Positions 16,513 to 26,429 of a stretch of 64,000 nucleotides of DNA are shown piece by piece. Positions within the stretch are counted from its first letter, which is position 1; each line of letters opens with the position of its first letter. The DNA is taken from positions 1 to 64,000 of the forward strand of contig NZ_JAAAPO010000007.1 of assembly GCF_009909235.1 (NCBI RefSeq), in the 5' to 3' direction. The translations under genes and the position numbers were made by a program. Below the pieces are notes generated by a model that ran no database searches, was not told the DNA's origin, and worked only from the letters and a program-made list of their open reading frames with translations. Origin of the DNA: Novosphingobium ovatum. GTDB taxonomy: Bacteria > Pseudomonadota > Alphaproteobacteria > Sphingomonadales > Sphingomonadaceae.

Positions 16513-18450
16513 TCACCCCATCTTCTTGAGCAGCCACGAGAAATTGCCGCCGCCCCGGCTGACCATGCCCTGAATCACCAATTGCTGCACCGGCACCGGG
16601 CGGCCCTGACCATCGGCCCAGATCGATTCCTCGATCGTCACCTCACCACTGCCGCTGCGGAATTGCCAATACGATCCATCCGGCAGCGCCATGCCGATGC
16701 CCAGCCCATCCTCTGACCGGCCAATCTCGATCCCCGGCCCCAGATGGAACCGGATGGCAAAGCCGACCATGCCGCGCTTGCCCTTGCGGCCATGGGGGAC
16801 CAACAGATCCTCACCACGCAATTCCGTCCCGTCATCGCGCAGGATCAGAATGCGGCGATGCACCAGACCATAGCGCGCGGCATAGCCGTCATGGCTGGCC
16901 TCCAGCCTTGTCGCGCCCGAACCGCGCTCACCCTCCAGCGTGCGGCGGTCCACCTCCACCTCGGTCACGCCGGTGCCCAGACCGCCATTGATCAGCACCG
17001 CGGTCGAATTGGCATCGTCCAGCACCAGCGTCGAATGCGCCGCCGTCGCGCGCAAGCCCTGCTCCAACCGGACCGGCATCAAGCCGCCCGCCGCCGCGCC
17101 GCCGCCGCAATTGACGATGATCCGCTGACCCGCATGGCTGAATTCCAGCGCCAAAGTCGAGGCACAGCCCGACCGGGCATGACGCGCCAGCGGCGGGGGG
17201 GCCGCGTCGAATTGCAGGATGCTTTTCTGCGCAACCGCGCGTTGATAGCCCCATTGCCGCACATCACGCAGCGGGCGGGTGCGCACGCCGGTGGCCGACA
17301 CCAGATTGGCAACGTCACCCGCCGACACCGCCCAGCCGCCCTGCCAACTACCCAGCGCGCCATCGCCATGCGTCAGCGTCAGCAATGGCGGCACCATCAG
17401 TTGCATGATCGAATCCAGCGCCTCGGGCGGATCGCGGCGGCAAGCGCGGTAACAGGCCACCAGCCGGGTCAGCAGGGCAATCGCCTCCATCTGGCCCAGC
17501 GGGCTGCGGCTCATCACCCCGCCATCATCGCCCAGCAATTCGCCCAGCGCCTGAATCAGCCCGGCCTCACCAAACAACCGCCGCGCGCGGCCATCGGGCA
17601 GCAACAGACCCGCCGCGACAATGCCGCACCAGCCCGCCACCTGCGCCAGCGTATCCTCTGCCCGGCCGACATTGCTGTCCAGCCAGCGGGCGGTATCGCC
17701 CACCGCGTCCATCACTTGTTGGCGCAACGCCTTGTCCGCGCCGGTCAGCAACAGCGGCGCATGCACCAGCCAGTTCAGCAAACGCGCACCGGCATTGCCC
17801 ACGTTCCACGCCGGCCCTTTGCCGGGGCGCGCCGGCATCTTGGCATTGGCCTGCATCCAACTGGACAGGATGCGCTCAGCCACGGCCGTCACCTGTTCGC
17901 GCGGCGCGGCCGCCTCCAGATCGGCCAGCCAGTGGAAGCCATGCACCACCCGTTCGACCGGCGGCGCCAGACGGCCCGCGCCGCCAAAATCCACCTGCGC
18001 GATCGGCAGTTTCAGCCCATGGATCAGGAAATGCCCCGCCCGCAGCGCCGTCCCCGCCGCGCGGTCACCGGGCAGCGGGTTGGCGGCGGTGGCCAGCAGA
18101 CGCGGCTTGGCCGGTTTGCGCAGCGACAACAGGCCGCCACGCAGCCCCATCTTGTACGCCAGCCGGATCAGCCGGTCTCCCGCCCCGATCGAGGGCGGGC
18201 CGAAATCGGCCAGCGCCAGCGCACGGCCAGGCTCGATCACCTGACCGCCGCGCGGCTTTTTCACGGCGTCGGTCGATGCCGCCACCGCCTCGCCGCCCTG
18301 CTCGATGTCCTGTACGCCCGGCTCGCTCACCCTCTTCGACCCTTCCGCTTCCACCGCGGTGGAGCCCAGTGCGGTCAACGGTATCGCCTGCCGCTTGCCC
18401 CGCTGTTTTGCGGATGCCAAACCCTTTGCAGACGCGTCGACCTCGATCAT
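16513..18450 (-). CDS. Heparinase II/III family protein
   Basis: 645 residues. The N-terminal ~90 residues are low-complexity; then a helical toroid (HGFHWLADLEAA, WNVGNAGARLLNWL) and a C-terminal beta-sandwich (HARSGCASTLALEFSHAG, AAHSTLVLDDANS, HDGYAARYGLVHRR) match the heparinase II/III-like family of polysaccharide lyases. In alphaproteobacteria a member is commonly encoded between rpe and purH; its substrate there is not settled. There is no signal peptide. The start lies 3 nt after the rpe stop, with AAGGGAG upstream, so the two are cotranscribed. Confidence 0.85.
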   Translation of the reverse strand: MIEVDASAKGLASAKQRGKRQAIPLTALGSTAVEAEGSKRVSEPGVQDIEQGGEAVAASTDAVKKPRGGQVIEPGRALALADFGPPSIGAGDRLIRLAYKMGLRGGLLSLRKPAKPRLLATAANPLPGDRAAGTALRAGHFLIHGLKLPIAQVDFGGAGRLAPPVERVVHGFHWLADLEAAAPREQVTAVAERILSSWMQANAKMPARPGKGPAWNVGNAGARLLNWLVHAPLLLTGADKALRQQVMDAVGDTARWLDSNVGRAEDTLAQVAGWCGIVAAGLLLPDGRARRLFGEAGLIQALGELLGDDGGVMSRSPLGQMEAIALLTRLVACYRACRRDPPEALDSIMQLMVPPLLTLTHGDGALGSWQGGWAVSAGDVANLVSATGVRTRPLRDVRQWGYQRAVAQKSILQFDAAPPPLARHARSGCASTLALEFSHAGQRIIVNCGGGAAAGGLMPVRLEQGLRATAAHSTLVLDDANSTAVLINGGLGTGVTEVEVDRRTLEGERGSGATRLEASHDGYAARYGLVHRRILILRDDGTELRGEDLLVPHGRKGKRGMVGFAIRFHLGPGIEIGRSEDGLGIGMALPDGSYWQFRSGSGEVTIEESIWADGQGRPVPVQQLVIQGMVSRGGGNFSWLLKKMG

Positions 18451-18453
18451 GGT

Positions 18454-19125
18454 CTATCGGGCTCCCTTCAAGGCCGCAATATTGGCGGCATACATATCCG
18501 GGCCGCCGCGGAAAGTGGCCGTTCCCGCCACCAGCACGTCAGCCCCCGCATTCACGCAGAGCGGGGCGGTCGTCGTGTCGATGCCCCCGTCCACTTCCAG
18601 CCGGATGTCGCGGCCGGTCTTGTCGATCATCTTGCGGATCGCCTCGATCTTGCGCAACTGGTTGCTGATGAACTTTTGCCCGCCAAAGCCGGGGTTCACG
18701 CTCATCACCAGCACCAGATCGATATCGTCGATCAGATAATCCAGCATCTTGGCCGGCGTCGCCGGGTTCAGCGACACGCCCGCCTTGCAGCCCAGCGCGT
18801 GGATCGCCTGCACCGTGCGGTGGGCATGGGGGCCCGCCTCGGGGTGGAAGGTGATGTAGTCCGCGCCCGCCTGGGCAAACCCCTCCAGATAGGGATCAAC
18901 CGGGCTGATCATCAGGTGGACGTCAAACACCTTGGCCGTGTGGGGGCGCAACGCCTTGACCACCATCGGGCCGATGGTGATGTTGGGCACGAAATGGCCA
19001 TCCATCACATCGACATGGATCCAGTCGGCCCCGGCCGCGTCAATCGCGCGCACTTCCTCACCCAGCCGGGCGAAATCGGCGGACAGGATCGAGGGGGCAA
19101 TCAGGGGCACGGTCATAGAAGTCAT
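18454..19125 (-). CDS. rpe: Ribulose-phosphate 3-epimerase
   Basis: 223 residues. [33 protein letters not shown] and LEVDGGI carry the metal-binding His/Asp residues of Rpe, and [15 protein letters not shown] is its phosphate-binding loop. It interconverts ribulose 5-phosphate and xylulose 5-phosphate in the pentose phosphate pathway. Two ATG codons (19125 and 19116) are possible starts. First gene of the rpe-heparinase unit. Confidence 0.97.
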   Translation of the reverse strand: MTSMTVPLIAPSILSADFARLGEEVRAIDAAGADWIHVDVMDGHFVPNITIGPMVVKALRPHTAKVFDVHLMISPVDPYLEGFAQAGADYITFHPEAGPHAHRTVQAIHALGCKAGVSLNPATPAKMLDYLIDDIDLVLVMSVNPGFGGQKFISNQLRKIEAIRKMIDKTGRDIRLEVDGGIDTTTAPLCVNAGADVLVAGTATFRGGPDMYAANIAALKGAR

Positions 19126-19339
19126 AATTCCAGCAGCTTTCCATGGCGCTTAAATGCGCGATTCGTGAGGGACAAGTTAGGGTGTCTCCATTTTCCACAC
19201 AGTTTCCCCGGATTTCCACCCCAGAAGCGTCAACCTAGGCATTTACCCATGGGGCGTGACACCAAAGCCCGCCCAACACCGCATTGCGCAATGCCGCGAC
19301 CCGCGCCATGCTGTGCCCTCCGCGCGCAAGGAAAGCCTC

Positions 19340-20575
19340 ATGACCCAAGCCCTCCCCTCCCCCGCCTTGCTGGCACAGGCGCAGGGCCTGTCGGCCGAAC
19401 TGGTGGCATTGCGCCGCGCCATCCATGCCGAGCCGGAGCTGGGCCTGATGACCCCCATGACCCGCGACAAGATCCGTCTGGCGCTGGCGCATCTGCCGAT
19501 TGTCTGGCGCGAGGGGCCTTCGACGACCGGCCTTGTGGGGGTGCTGCGCGGGGGTGGCGGGCCGGCAACGGGGCCGCGCCCGACCGTCCTGCTGCGCGCC
19601 GACACCGACGCCCTGCCCATGGCCGAGGAAACCGGCCTGCCCTATGCCAGCCGCCACGAAGGCGTGATGCATGCCTGTGGCCATGACTCGCATGTGGCGA
19701 TGCTGGCCGGAGCGGCAGAGCTGTTGGCAGCGCGGGCCGATGATCTGGCCGGTGACGTGTTGCTGATGTTCCAGCCGGGCGAGGAAGGCCACCACGGCGC
19801 CCGCTTCATGATCGAGGACGGCTTGATCGAGGCCGCCCCCGGCGTCTGGCCCGATGCCGCCTTTGCGCTGCATGTGATGCCCAATTCGCCACATGGGCGC
19901 ATTGCCGGGCGGGTAGGCGCGCTGTTGGCGGGGGCGGACCAGATCGACATCGCCATCACTGGCGCGGGCGGCCATGCCAGCATGCCGCATGACGCGCGTG
20001 ACCCGGTGCCGGTGGCCTGCGAGATCGTCACCGCGTTGCAAACCATGGTGACGCGCCAGTTTGACGCGCATGACCCGGTGGTGGTCACCATCGCCCGGAT
20101 CGAGGCGGGGACCACCCACAATGTCATCCCAGACACCGCCCGGATGAAAGGCACGATGCGCAGCCTCTCGCCCGTCAATCGCCAACGGCTGCGCGATTGC
20201 GTGCGGCAATTGGTCACCGGCATCGCGGCGGCGCATGGGTTGCAGGCAGAACTGGTCGTCACCCCCGGCTTTCCCGTGACGCTGTGCGATGCCCGAGCGG
20301 TCGATCTGGGCGCGGCGGTCAGCGCAGATATGTTCGGACCCGATGCATTTGTTCGCCTGTCCGCGCCCATCATGGGGGCAGAGGACTTTGCCTATGTGCT
20401 GGAACATGTCCCCGGCGCGATGTTCTTTATCGGCGCGGCGCATCAGGGCAGCCAATGGGCATCCTGTTGCGGCATTCACAGCCCCCGAATGGTTATCGAT
20501 GAAAGCATTATGCCCCGAGGGTCAGCGCTATTGGCGGGCTGTGCGTTGCGCTATCTGGCGCGTGGGTGGGACTGA
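19340..20575 (+). CDS. M20D family amidohydrolase
   Basis: 411 residues. HAEPELGLMT near the start, the metal site MHACGHDSHVAML with its Cys ligand near residue 110, FQPGEEGHHGA near 140 and a late MGAEDFAYVLE identify the M20D group (hippurate, N-acyl amino acid or IAA-amino acid hydrolases). It cleaves N-acyl bonds with a two-metal centre. AAGGAAA precedes the ATG; an earlier in-frame ATG at 19256 lacks support. Monocistronic here; acyl substrate unknown. Confidence 0.9.
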   Translation: MTQALPSPALLAQAQGLSAELVALRRAIHAEPELGLMTPMTRDKIRLALAHLPIVWREGPSTTGLVGVLRGGGGPATGPRPTVLLRADTDALPMAEETGLPYASRHEGVMHACGHDSHVAMLAGAAELLAARADDLAGDVLLMFQPGEEGHHGARFMIEDGLIEAAPGVWPDAAFALHVMPNSPHGRIAGRVGALLAGADQIDIAITGAGGHASMPHDARDPVPVACEIVTALQTMVTRQFDAHDPVVVTIARIEAGTTHNVIPDTARMKGTMRSLSPVNRQRLRDCVRQLVTGIAAAHGLQAELVVTPGFPVTLCDARAVDLGAAVSADMFGPDAFVRLSAPIMGAEDFAYVLEHVPGAMFFIGAAHQGSQWASCCGIHSPRMVIDESIMPRGSALLAGCALRYLARGWD

Positions 20576-20681
20576 CAATCGGACCCATCCCAAAACGCAA
20601 CCCACCCATCCGCAAACCGGCAATTCACGCATGGCCACGCCCGCCCTATCTCCGGCGCATACCCCCCGCTGGAGATAACCC

Positions 20682-21398
20682 ATGATCGAACTTCGCCCCT
20701 TTGCCACCATCGGCGCGGCCAACCACGGCTGGCTGGATGCGCATCACCACTTTTCCTTTGCCGATTACCATGATCCGGCCCGCATGGGCTGGGGCGCGTT
20801 GCGGGTGTGGAACGATGACACCATCGCCGCGCAAACCGGATTCCCGCCCCACCCGCACCGCGACATGGAAATCATCACCTATGTCCGTCAGGGCGCGGTA
20901 TCGCACCGCGACAGTCTGGGCAATGCGGGCCGCACCGCTGCCGGCGACGTACAGGTGATGAGTGCGGGCAGCGGCATCCGCCACGCCGAATACAATCTGG
21001 AGGACGAGGCGCTGACCCTGTTCCAGATCTGGATCCTGCCCGAAGCGCGCGGCGGCGAACCATTCTGGGACCAGCGCCCTTTCCCCAAGGGCGATCGGGC
21101 GGGCGCGTGGGCGGTGCTGGCATCAGGCATGGCCGGGGACGCGGGCGAAGCGCTGCCGATCCGGGCACAGGCGCGGGTGCTGGGCGCCACGCTGCGGGCC
21201 GGCGAAACGGTGACATATCCGGCCGATGTGGCGCGCCATCTGTATCTGGTGCCGGCCATCGGTCAGATTCGCGTGGGCGATGGCGCGGGCACAGATGTGC
21301 TGGCACAGGCGCGTGACGGGGTGGCGATCACGGCGGTGGACAATATCTCTATCACCGCGATAGAAGATAGTGAAATCGTTCTCGTCGACGCGCTGTAA
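20682..21398 (+). CDS. Pirin family protein (YhaK-like bicupin)
   Basis: 238 residues. DAHHHFSFADY near residue 20 and PPHPHRDMEIITYVRQGAVSHRDS near 55-78 give the His/Glu metal ligands of the first cupin. Pirin-like proteins include quercetinases and redox-sensitive regulators. GGAGATAACC precedes the ATG. It is followed after 74 nt by a nitroreductase, a pairing seen in many proteobacteria and suggestive of oxidative or electrophile stress. Confidence 0.88.
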   Translation: MIELRPFATIGAANHGWLDAHHHFSFADYHDPARMGWGALRVWNDDTIAAQTGFPPHPHRDMEIITYVRQGAVSHRDSLGNAGRTAAGDVQVMSAGSGIRHAEYNLEDEALTLFQIWILPEARGGEPFWDQRPFPKGDRAGAWAVLASGMAGDAGEALPIRAQARVLGATLRAGETVTYPADVARHLYLVPAIGQIRVGDGAGTDVLAQARDGVAITAVDNISITAIEDSEIVLVDAL

Positions 21399-21472
21399 CG
21401 GCGCGGGGCGGGCATGGTATCACCCTCTCTTCCATCCCATAACCCCTTGTTTGTCCAAAGGATGTCAGACTG

Positions 21473-22051
21473 ATGACCACCCGTACCACCAGCCCCGCGA
21501 TCCTGCCCGCCATTGCCCAGCGCTGGAGCCCGCGCGCCTTTGACGGCAGCGCCGTGCCGCAGGCCGATCTGGAGCTGATCTTCGAAGCCGCGGGTCTGGC
21601 GCCCTCGGCGTATAACTATCAGCCCTGGACGTTCCTGTATGCGATCAAGGGCGATGCCAATTGGGACGCTTTCCTGTCGCTGTTGATCCCGTTCAACGCC
21701 AGTTGGGCCAAGGAAGCGGGCGCGCTGGTGTTCATCGTCTCGGAAAAGGACATGGTGCAGGGCGAGAAGGTCAACCCCAACCACAGCCACAGCTTTGATG
21801 CGGGCGCGGCGTGGGGTTATGCCGCCTTGCAGGCCAAGGCGCTGGGCTATGACACCCATGGCATGACCGGGCTGGACATGGGCAAGGCAACGGCCGAACT
21901 GGCCATCCCCGACACCCACCGTCTGGAAGCCGCCTTTGTCATCGGCAAGGCGGGCGACAAGGCGATCCTGCCCGATTTCCTGCAGGGCCGCGAAGCCCCC
22001 GGCACCCGCAAGCCGGTGACCGAAATCCTGCGCGCCGGGCGTTTCGCCTGA
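21473..22051 (+). CDS. Nitroreductase family protein
   Basis: 192 residues. RWSPRAFDGSAVP at residues 17-29 is the FMN phosphate-binding start and AGLAPSAYNYQPWTFLYA the second conserved segment; FDAGAAWGYAALQAKALGYDTHGM is the helix near the flavin. It should be an FMN-dependent NAD(P)H oxidoreductase in the cytoplasm. It is not a close match to RutE as remembered, so no link to the rutA-like gene is claimed. Confidence 0.88.
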   Translation: MTTRTTSPAILPAIAQRWSPRAFDGSAVPQADLELIFEAAGLAPSAYNYQPWTFLYAIKGDANWDAFLSLLIPFNASWAKEAGALVFIVSEKDMVQGEKVNPNHSHSFDAGAAWGYAALQAKALGYDTHGMTGLDMGKATAELAIPDTHRLEAAFVIGKAGDKAILPDFLQGREAPGTRKPVTEILRAGRFA

Positions 22052-22355
22052 TCGCCACGCGATAGCCGCGGGCCATCCGGCCCGTTGCCTCAGCGCCCCG
22101 GATCGTCATGGTCCGGGGCGTTGTGCGTTAAAAGCGGTGCGTTCTGGCCGCGCCGCTGCGTTTTTCTGCCATCTCTCCACCGCCACATCCGCAGTTTCCC
22201 GCAGTGGCAAGGCAAAGCGTTCTGAATGCCCCGCCCCTACATTGCCCATCAATGACAGGAACGCGGAACCCGCTCTGGCTGAACAGACCGCTGTGCTTAT
22301 GGCGCAGCGGTTCGTCTGTGCTGTGCGCCCACCGCCAGCGCGAGAGGTAAGCCAA

Positions 22356-24467
22356 ATGTCCGCGATGGATCACGCGTCGCTGTTCGATGCGCTCTCGGAT
22401 TTTTCCGCGCCGCCTCCGGCCGAACCCGATCCCCCCGCGCCCTCTGCCGCCCAACACGCGCCGCGCCCCCCGCGTCACAAGCAGGAACAACAGCGACTGG
22501 GCATGTTCCGCATGGTGGCCGGACTGGCGGTAGCGGCGTTGGTGATGCTGGTTGGCACCACCTATTTCGTCATCACCCGCGTGGAAAACAGCGCCCAATT
22601 CTATGTAACGGGCATTGTTGATCGCAGTTGGACCACGCGCAAGACCGAATGGCACAACGCCGTGCAGGCACTGGCCCGCACGCATGATTCCGCTCAGGTC
22701 GAGCACCGCGCCGCCGTTGCAGGCGCGCTGCGCGCCATCACCCATTCCGGCAATGTCAGCGTCATCTTGCAACCAGCCTCTGCCCAGCCGCGCGCTGCCG
22801 ATACCAGCGGCACCCGCACCCGCCTGAGCGACGGCCGCGTGTTTGTCGACATCGCCGCGCCCGCGCTGCATGGCGAAGGGCGTCCGCAGCAATTGCTGGT
22901 CTCGGTTGAAGTGGACAAGGCGCTGCTGAAGGAATTTGGCCAGTTCCACAATCTGCGGGCCACGCGCCTGCTGCCATTGGGCGCGCCCACGCCGGGGCTG
23001 ACCGCGCTGGTCCTGCGCGGACCCGATGGCGCGCCGCTGGTGCAAATGGCGTGGGTGCCGCTGGACACCGCCAATGTGCTGCGCAAGCAATTGCCGGCAA
23101 CGTTATTGGTCATGATGACGCTGTTTGGCCTGTTGGCATGGGTCATTCTGCGCCGCAGCAGCACCATCACCAACGACCTGATCGCCAGCGAGGCGCGGGC
23201 CCGTCATCTGGCGTTTCATGACACGCTGACAGGCCTGCCCAACCGGGCGATGATGAATGACCGCCTGCACCAATTGCTGGCCATCGGCCGGCGCTATCAG
23301 GGCGATGTGGCGGTGCATTGTCTGGATCTGGACCGGTTCAAGGAAGTCAACGACACGCTGGGCCACCCGGCGGGCGATGAACTGATCCGGCAGGTGGCCG
23401 ACCGCCTGACCGACCTGTGTCGCGAAAGCGATACGGTGGCACGGCTGGGGGGCGATGAATTCGTCATCCTGCAACCGGAAACCAATGCCTCGGGCGCGTC
23501 GCATCTGGCCGAAAGGGTGCTGAAAATCTTTGAAACGCCGTTTGAACTGGACAGTGGCGTGGTCGAGGTGGGCTGTTCGATCGGCGTGTCGCTGATCACC
23601 AACCCCGACATCGACGCCGTCGAGGCGATGCGGCAGGCCGATCTGGCGCTGTATCAATCCAAGGAAGGCGGCCGCAACCGCATCACCTTTTTCGAACCCG
23701 ACATGGACGCGGCCTTGCGCATGCGCCGCTCGCTGGAGACCGACCTGCGCAAGGCGCTGGCCAACAATGCGCTGACCATGGTCTATCAGCCGCAGATCGA
23801 CCACCGCGAACACATCACCGCGATGGAAGCGCTGGTGCGCTGGACCCATCCCGAAAAGGGGCCGATCTCGCCCACCATCTTTGTCCCCCTGTGCGAGGAA
23901 ACCGGGCTGATTCTGGATCTGGGCGAATTTGTCATGGACCGGGTGTTTCAGGAAACCGCCCATTGGCTGGGGACGCGGGTGGCGATCAATGTCTCGCCGC
24001 TGCAATTGCGTTCGCCGATGTTCATGGCGATGGTGACGCGGCTGGTGGCGCGCTACAATATCGACCCCTCGCGCTATGAGATCGAGATCACCGAAACCGC
24101 GCTGCTGGGCGATGACGGGGTGACGCGCGACAATCTGCTGATGCTTAAACAAGAAGGGTTCACCATCGCGCTGGACGATTTCGGCACGGGCTATTCCAGC
24201 CTGAATTCGCTGAAACGGTTCGCCGTGGACAAGATCAAGATCGACCGCAGCTTCATCCACAATCTGGAGGCCAATGACGAGGCCGAGGCGCTGGTCGATG
24301 CCATCGTCAAACTGGGCCGGGCGATGAAGCTGTCGATCGTGGCCGAAGGCGTCGAGACCGAGGCCCAGCGCGACCGGCTGGCCGCCTGTGGCTGTAACCA
24401 TTTCCAGGGCTTTCTGGTGTCAAAACCGGTGCCTGCCTCGGAACTCAACGACATCTTCTTTGGCTGA
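22356..24467 (+). CDS. Membrane-bound GGDEF-EAL cyclic-di-GMP protein
   Basis: 703 residues from the ATG at 22356 (AGAGGTAAG upstream). Order: proline-rich cytoplasmic start, membrane segment ~52-74, a periplasmic sensor region, membrane segment ~247-265, GGDEF domain with an intact ARLGGDEFVIL near 365, and EAL domain with EALVRW near 491, NVSPLQL, EITETALL, DDFGTGYSSL, KIDRSFI and EGVET. Both active sites look complete, so it could make and break c-di-GMP. The signal is unknown. It lies 132 nt before the Tad operon and may be linked to surface behaviour. Confidence 0.92.
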   Translation: MSAMDHASLFDALSDFSAPPPAEPDPPAPSAAQHAPRPPRHKQEQQRLGMFRMVAGLAVAALVMLVGTTYFVITRVENSAQFYVTGIVDRSWTTRKTEWHNAVQALARTHDSAQVEHRAAVAGALRAITHSGNVSVILQPASAQPRAADTSGTRTRLSDGRVFVDIAAPALHGEGRPQQLLVSVEVDKALLKEFGQFHNLRATRLLPLGAPTPGLTALVLRGPDGAPLVQMAWVPLDTANVLRKQLPATLLVMMTLFGLLAWVILRRSSTITNDLIASEARARHLAFHDTLTGLPNRAMMNDRLHQLLAIGRRYQGDVAVHCLDLDRFKEVNDTLGHPAGDELIRQVADRLTDLCRESDTVARLGGDEFVILQPETNASGASHLAERVLKIFETPFELDSGVVEVGCSIGVSLITNPDIDAVEAMRQADLALYQSKEGGRNRITFFEPDMDAALRMRRSLETDLRKALANNALTMVYQPQIDHREHITAMEALVRWTHPEKGPISPTIFVPLCEETGLILDLGEFVMDRVFQETAHWLGTRVAINVSPLQLRSPMFMAMVTRLVARYNIDPSRYEIEITETALLGDDGVTRDNLLMLKQEGFTIALDDFGTGYSSLNSLKRFAVDKIKIDRSFIHNLEANDEAEALVDAIVKLGRAMKLSIVAEGVETEAQRDRLAACGCNHFQGFLVSKPVPASELNDIFFG

Positions 24468-24599
24468 TTGCAGGGCTGTTTCTGTGGCCGACACGCGCCC
24501 TGCATAGGGGTAACCCCTGATCCCCCGGCAAAGCCGCCCGCAACCACACCGGCCCCATGACGGAACCGCCCTTTCCCATCCGTCCGCGAGGCCTTTGGC

Positions 24600-26429
24600 G
24601 TGAAGCACCGCCGCCCCTTCTCCCTGTTCCTGCCGCGCGCCCTGTGGCGTGACATATGGCGCGATACTGGGGGCAATGCCTTGCCGATCATGGCCGGGTT
24701 CATGCTGTTGCTGGTGATCTTTGCCGGCAGCGCGGTGGATGGTACGCGGCTGTATATGGTGCAGGCTCGGCTGCAACAGGCCTGCGACGCGGGCGTATTG
24801 GCCGGACGGCGGGCGATGACCGATACCGCCACCACCAACACCACGCTGGACGCGGCCGCCACGGCGCAGGCCAACGCCTTTTTCGCCAATAATTTCCGCA
24901 CCGGCATGTATGGCACGACCGCGGTCAGCTTTACCCCCGCCAAAACCACCGAAGCGCAGGTATCAGGCACCGCCCGCGCGACCGTGGGCATGACGATCAT
25001 GCGCATGTTCGGCTATGGCTCGGTGCAGATGGCCACCACCTGCGAGGCCACCTATAACGTGGCCGACACCGATGTGATCTTTGTTCTGGATACGACGGGG
25101 TCGATGGCCTGCCTGCCCTCGGACGACACCGCCACCTGCAGCAGCTATACCGGATCGGCAGCCAAGGTCTCCTATACCCGCCCCGCCGATGGCGCGGGCA
25201 GCGGCAACACCAGCGTGGCCGGCTATCCCGGATCAACCGCCTATTACGTGACCGAAAAATCAGGTTCGCGCATATCAGCCCTGCGCACGGCGGTACTGAC
25301 CTTTTACGACACGATGGCCGCCGCCGCCGATTCCAGCACGCATATCCGCTATGGCTTTGTCACCTATACCTCGGCGGTGAATGCGGGGCGGGCGATCATG
25401 GACATCTCGCCCACCTTTATCGTGGGAGGGCTGGGCAACCTGAACACCAGTTGGACCTATCAGACGCGCGTGCTGACCGGCACCTCGTTCTCGTGGAGCT
25501 GTTTCTGCACCGTCCCCAACTGGTCGTACAAACAGGCCAATCAGTTGCTGACCACCTTTGTCACCGGGGTGGCGACCGTTGATCCGACCAAATATGCCGC
25601 CACCACCGACAAATGGGACGGCTGTATCGAGGAAGCCTATACCACCCCCGGCGTCACCAGTTTCAACAGCTCCAGCCTGCCCCATGATCTGGACCCGGAC
25701 CACCGCCCCGGCAGCGATATCACCACCCAGTGGAAGCCGATGTGGCCCGCCGTCACCTATGCCCGCAACGATTTCACCAGCACCGCCAACGCGTCGGGAT
25801 CGGGTGATGCGCAGGGGCATTTCCCGGTGCTCTACAGCCCGCCCGAATCCTCCACCCACCCCAATCTGGACATCGCCGCCGTCTATCAGAACGGCCTGAT
25901 CAGTTGTGGCAAGCCGGTCTCGCGGTTGCAGACCATGACCCGCAGCCAAGTGTCGGCCTATGTCAACGCCAGCGATTTCCGCGCGATGGGCGGCACCTAT
26001 CACGACATCGGCATGATCTGGGGCGCGCGGCTGCTCTCGCCCGATGGCATCTTTGCCAATGACACCGCCGCGTGGTCGGGCCGCAACGCGCCCAACCGGG
26101 TGATCGTGTTCCTGACCGATGGCGACATGTCGCCCAGCCAGTACACCTATGGCGCCTATGGCGTGGAATATTACGACCATCGCGTGTCAGGTGGCGATCT
26201 GACCAACCTGAAATCCTATCACAACGCGCGCTTTCTGGCCGCCTGCGCCGCGGCCAAGGCCAAGAATATCAGCATCTGGACGGTGGCTTTGGGCATGGGC
26301 ACCACCAGCCAGTTGCAGTCCTGCGCCACCAGCACATCGCAGGCGCTGGCCACCACCAGCGGCACAGGTCTGTCCGATCAATTCGCGGTCATCGCCAGCC
26401 AGGTGGCCAAGCTGCGGATTTCGAAATGA
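24600..26429 (+). CDS. tadG: TadG-like Flp pilus assembly protein with vWA domain
   Basis: 609 residues from a GTG. A short cytoplasmic head (GGNALPIMAGFMLLLVIFAGS) gives one N-terminal membrane helix, followed by pseudopilin-like sequence and a von Willebrand A domain starting DVIFVLDTTGSM near residue 159 with a MIDAS-like DxTGS. A second part of the vWA fold appears late (NRVIVFLTDGDM). TadG-type proteins belong to tight-adherence pilus systems at the cell surface. The stop overlaps the next gene (ATGA). No flp, tadA or other secretion genes are in the window. Confidence 0.85.
   Translation: MKHRRPFSLFLPRALWRDIWRDTGGNALPIMAGFMLLLVIFAGSAVDGTRLYMVQARLQQACDAGVLAGRRAMTDTATTNTTLDAAATAQANAFFANNFRTGMYGTTAVSFTPAKTTEAQVSGTARATVGMTIMRMFGYGSVQMATTCEATYNVADTDVIFVLDTTGSMACLPSDDTATCSSYTGSAAKVSYTRPADGAGSGNTSVAGYPGSTAYYVTEKSGSRISALRTAVLTFYDTMAAAADSSTHIRYGFVTYTSAVNAGRAIMDISPTFIVGGLGNLNTSWTYQTRVLTGTSFSWSCFCTVPNWSYKQANQLLTTFVTGVATVDPTKYAATTDKWDGCIEEAYTTPGVTSFNSSSLPHDLDPDHRPGSDITTQWKPMWPAVTYARNDFTSTANASGSGDAQGHFPVLYSPPESSTHPNLDIAAVYQNGLISCGKPVSRLQTMTRSQVSAYVNASDFRAMGGTYHDIGMIWGARLLSPDGIFANDTAAWSGRNAPNRVIVFLTDGDMSPSQYTYGAYGVEYYDHRVSGGDLTNLKSYHNARFLAACAAAKAKNISIWTVALGMGTTSQLQSCATSTSQALATTSGTGLSDQFAVIASQVAKLRISK

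Noticed and set aside
16744..19686. 980-codon open frame on the plus strand
   Set aside because: Antisense to the heparinase-like gene, rpe and part of the M20D start region. Composition is His/Arg/Gln rich without motifs, as expected for a shadow frame.
21340..21385. CTATCACCGCGATAG-type palindrome near the end of the pirin gene
   Set aside because: It falls within the last codons of a well-supported coding sequence and needs no regulatory explanation.
21473..22051. Nitroreductase as a RutE partner for the rutA-like gene
   Set aside because: It does not resemble RutE as remembered, lies 10 kb away, and no LacI-type operator was seen before it.
22069..22120. GC-rich hairpins after the nitroreductase gene
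   Set aside because: CGGGCC/GGCCCG and GCCCCGGA/TCCGGGGC can pair, but no T tract follows either; too weak to list as a terminator.
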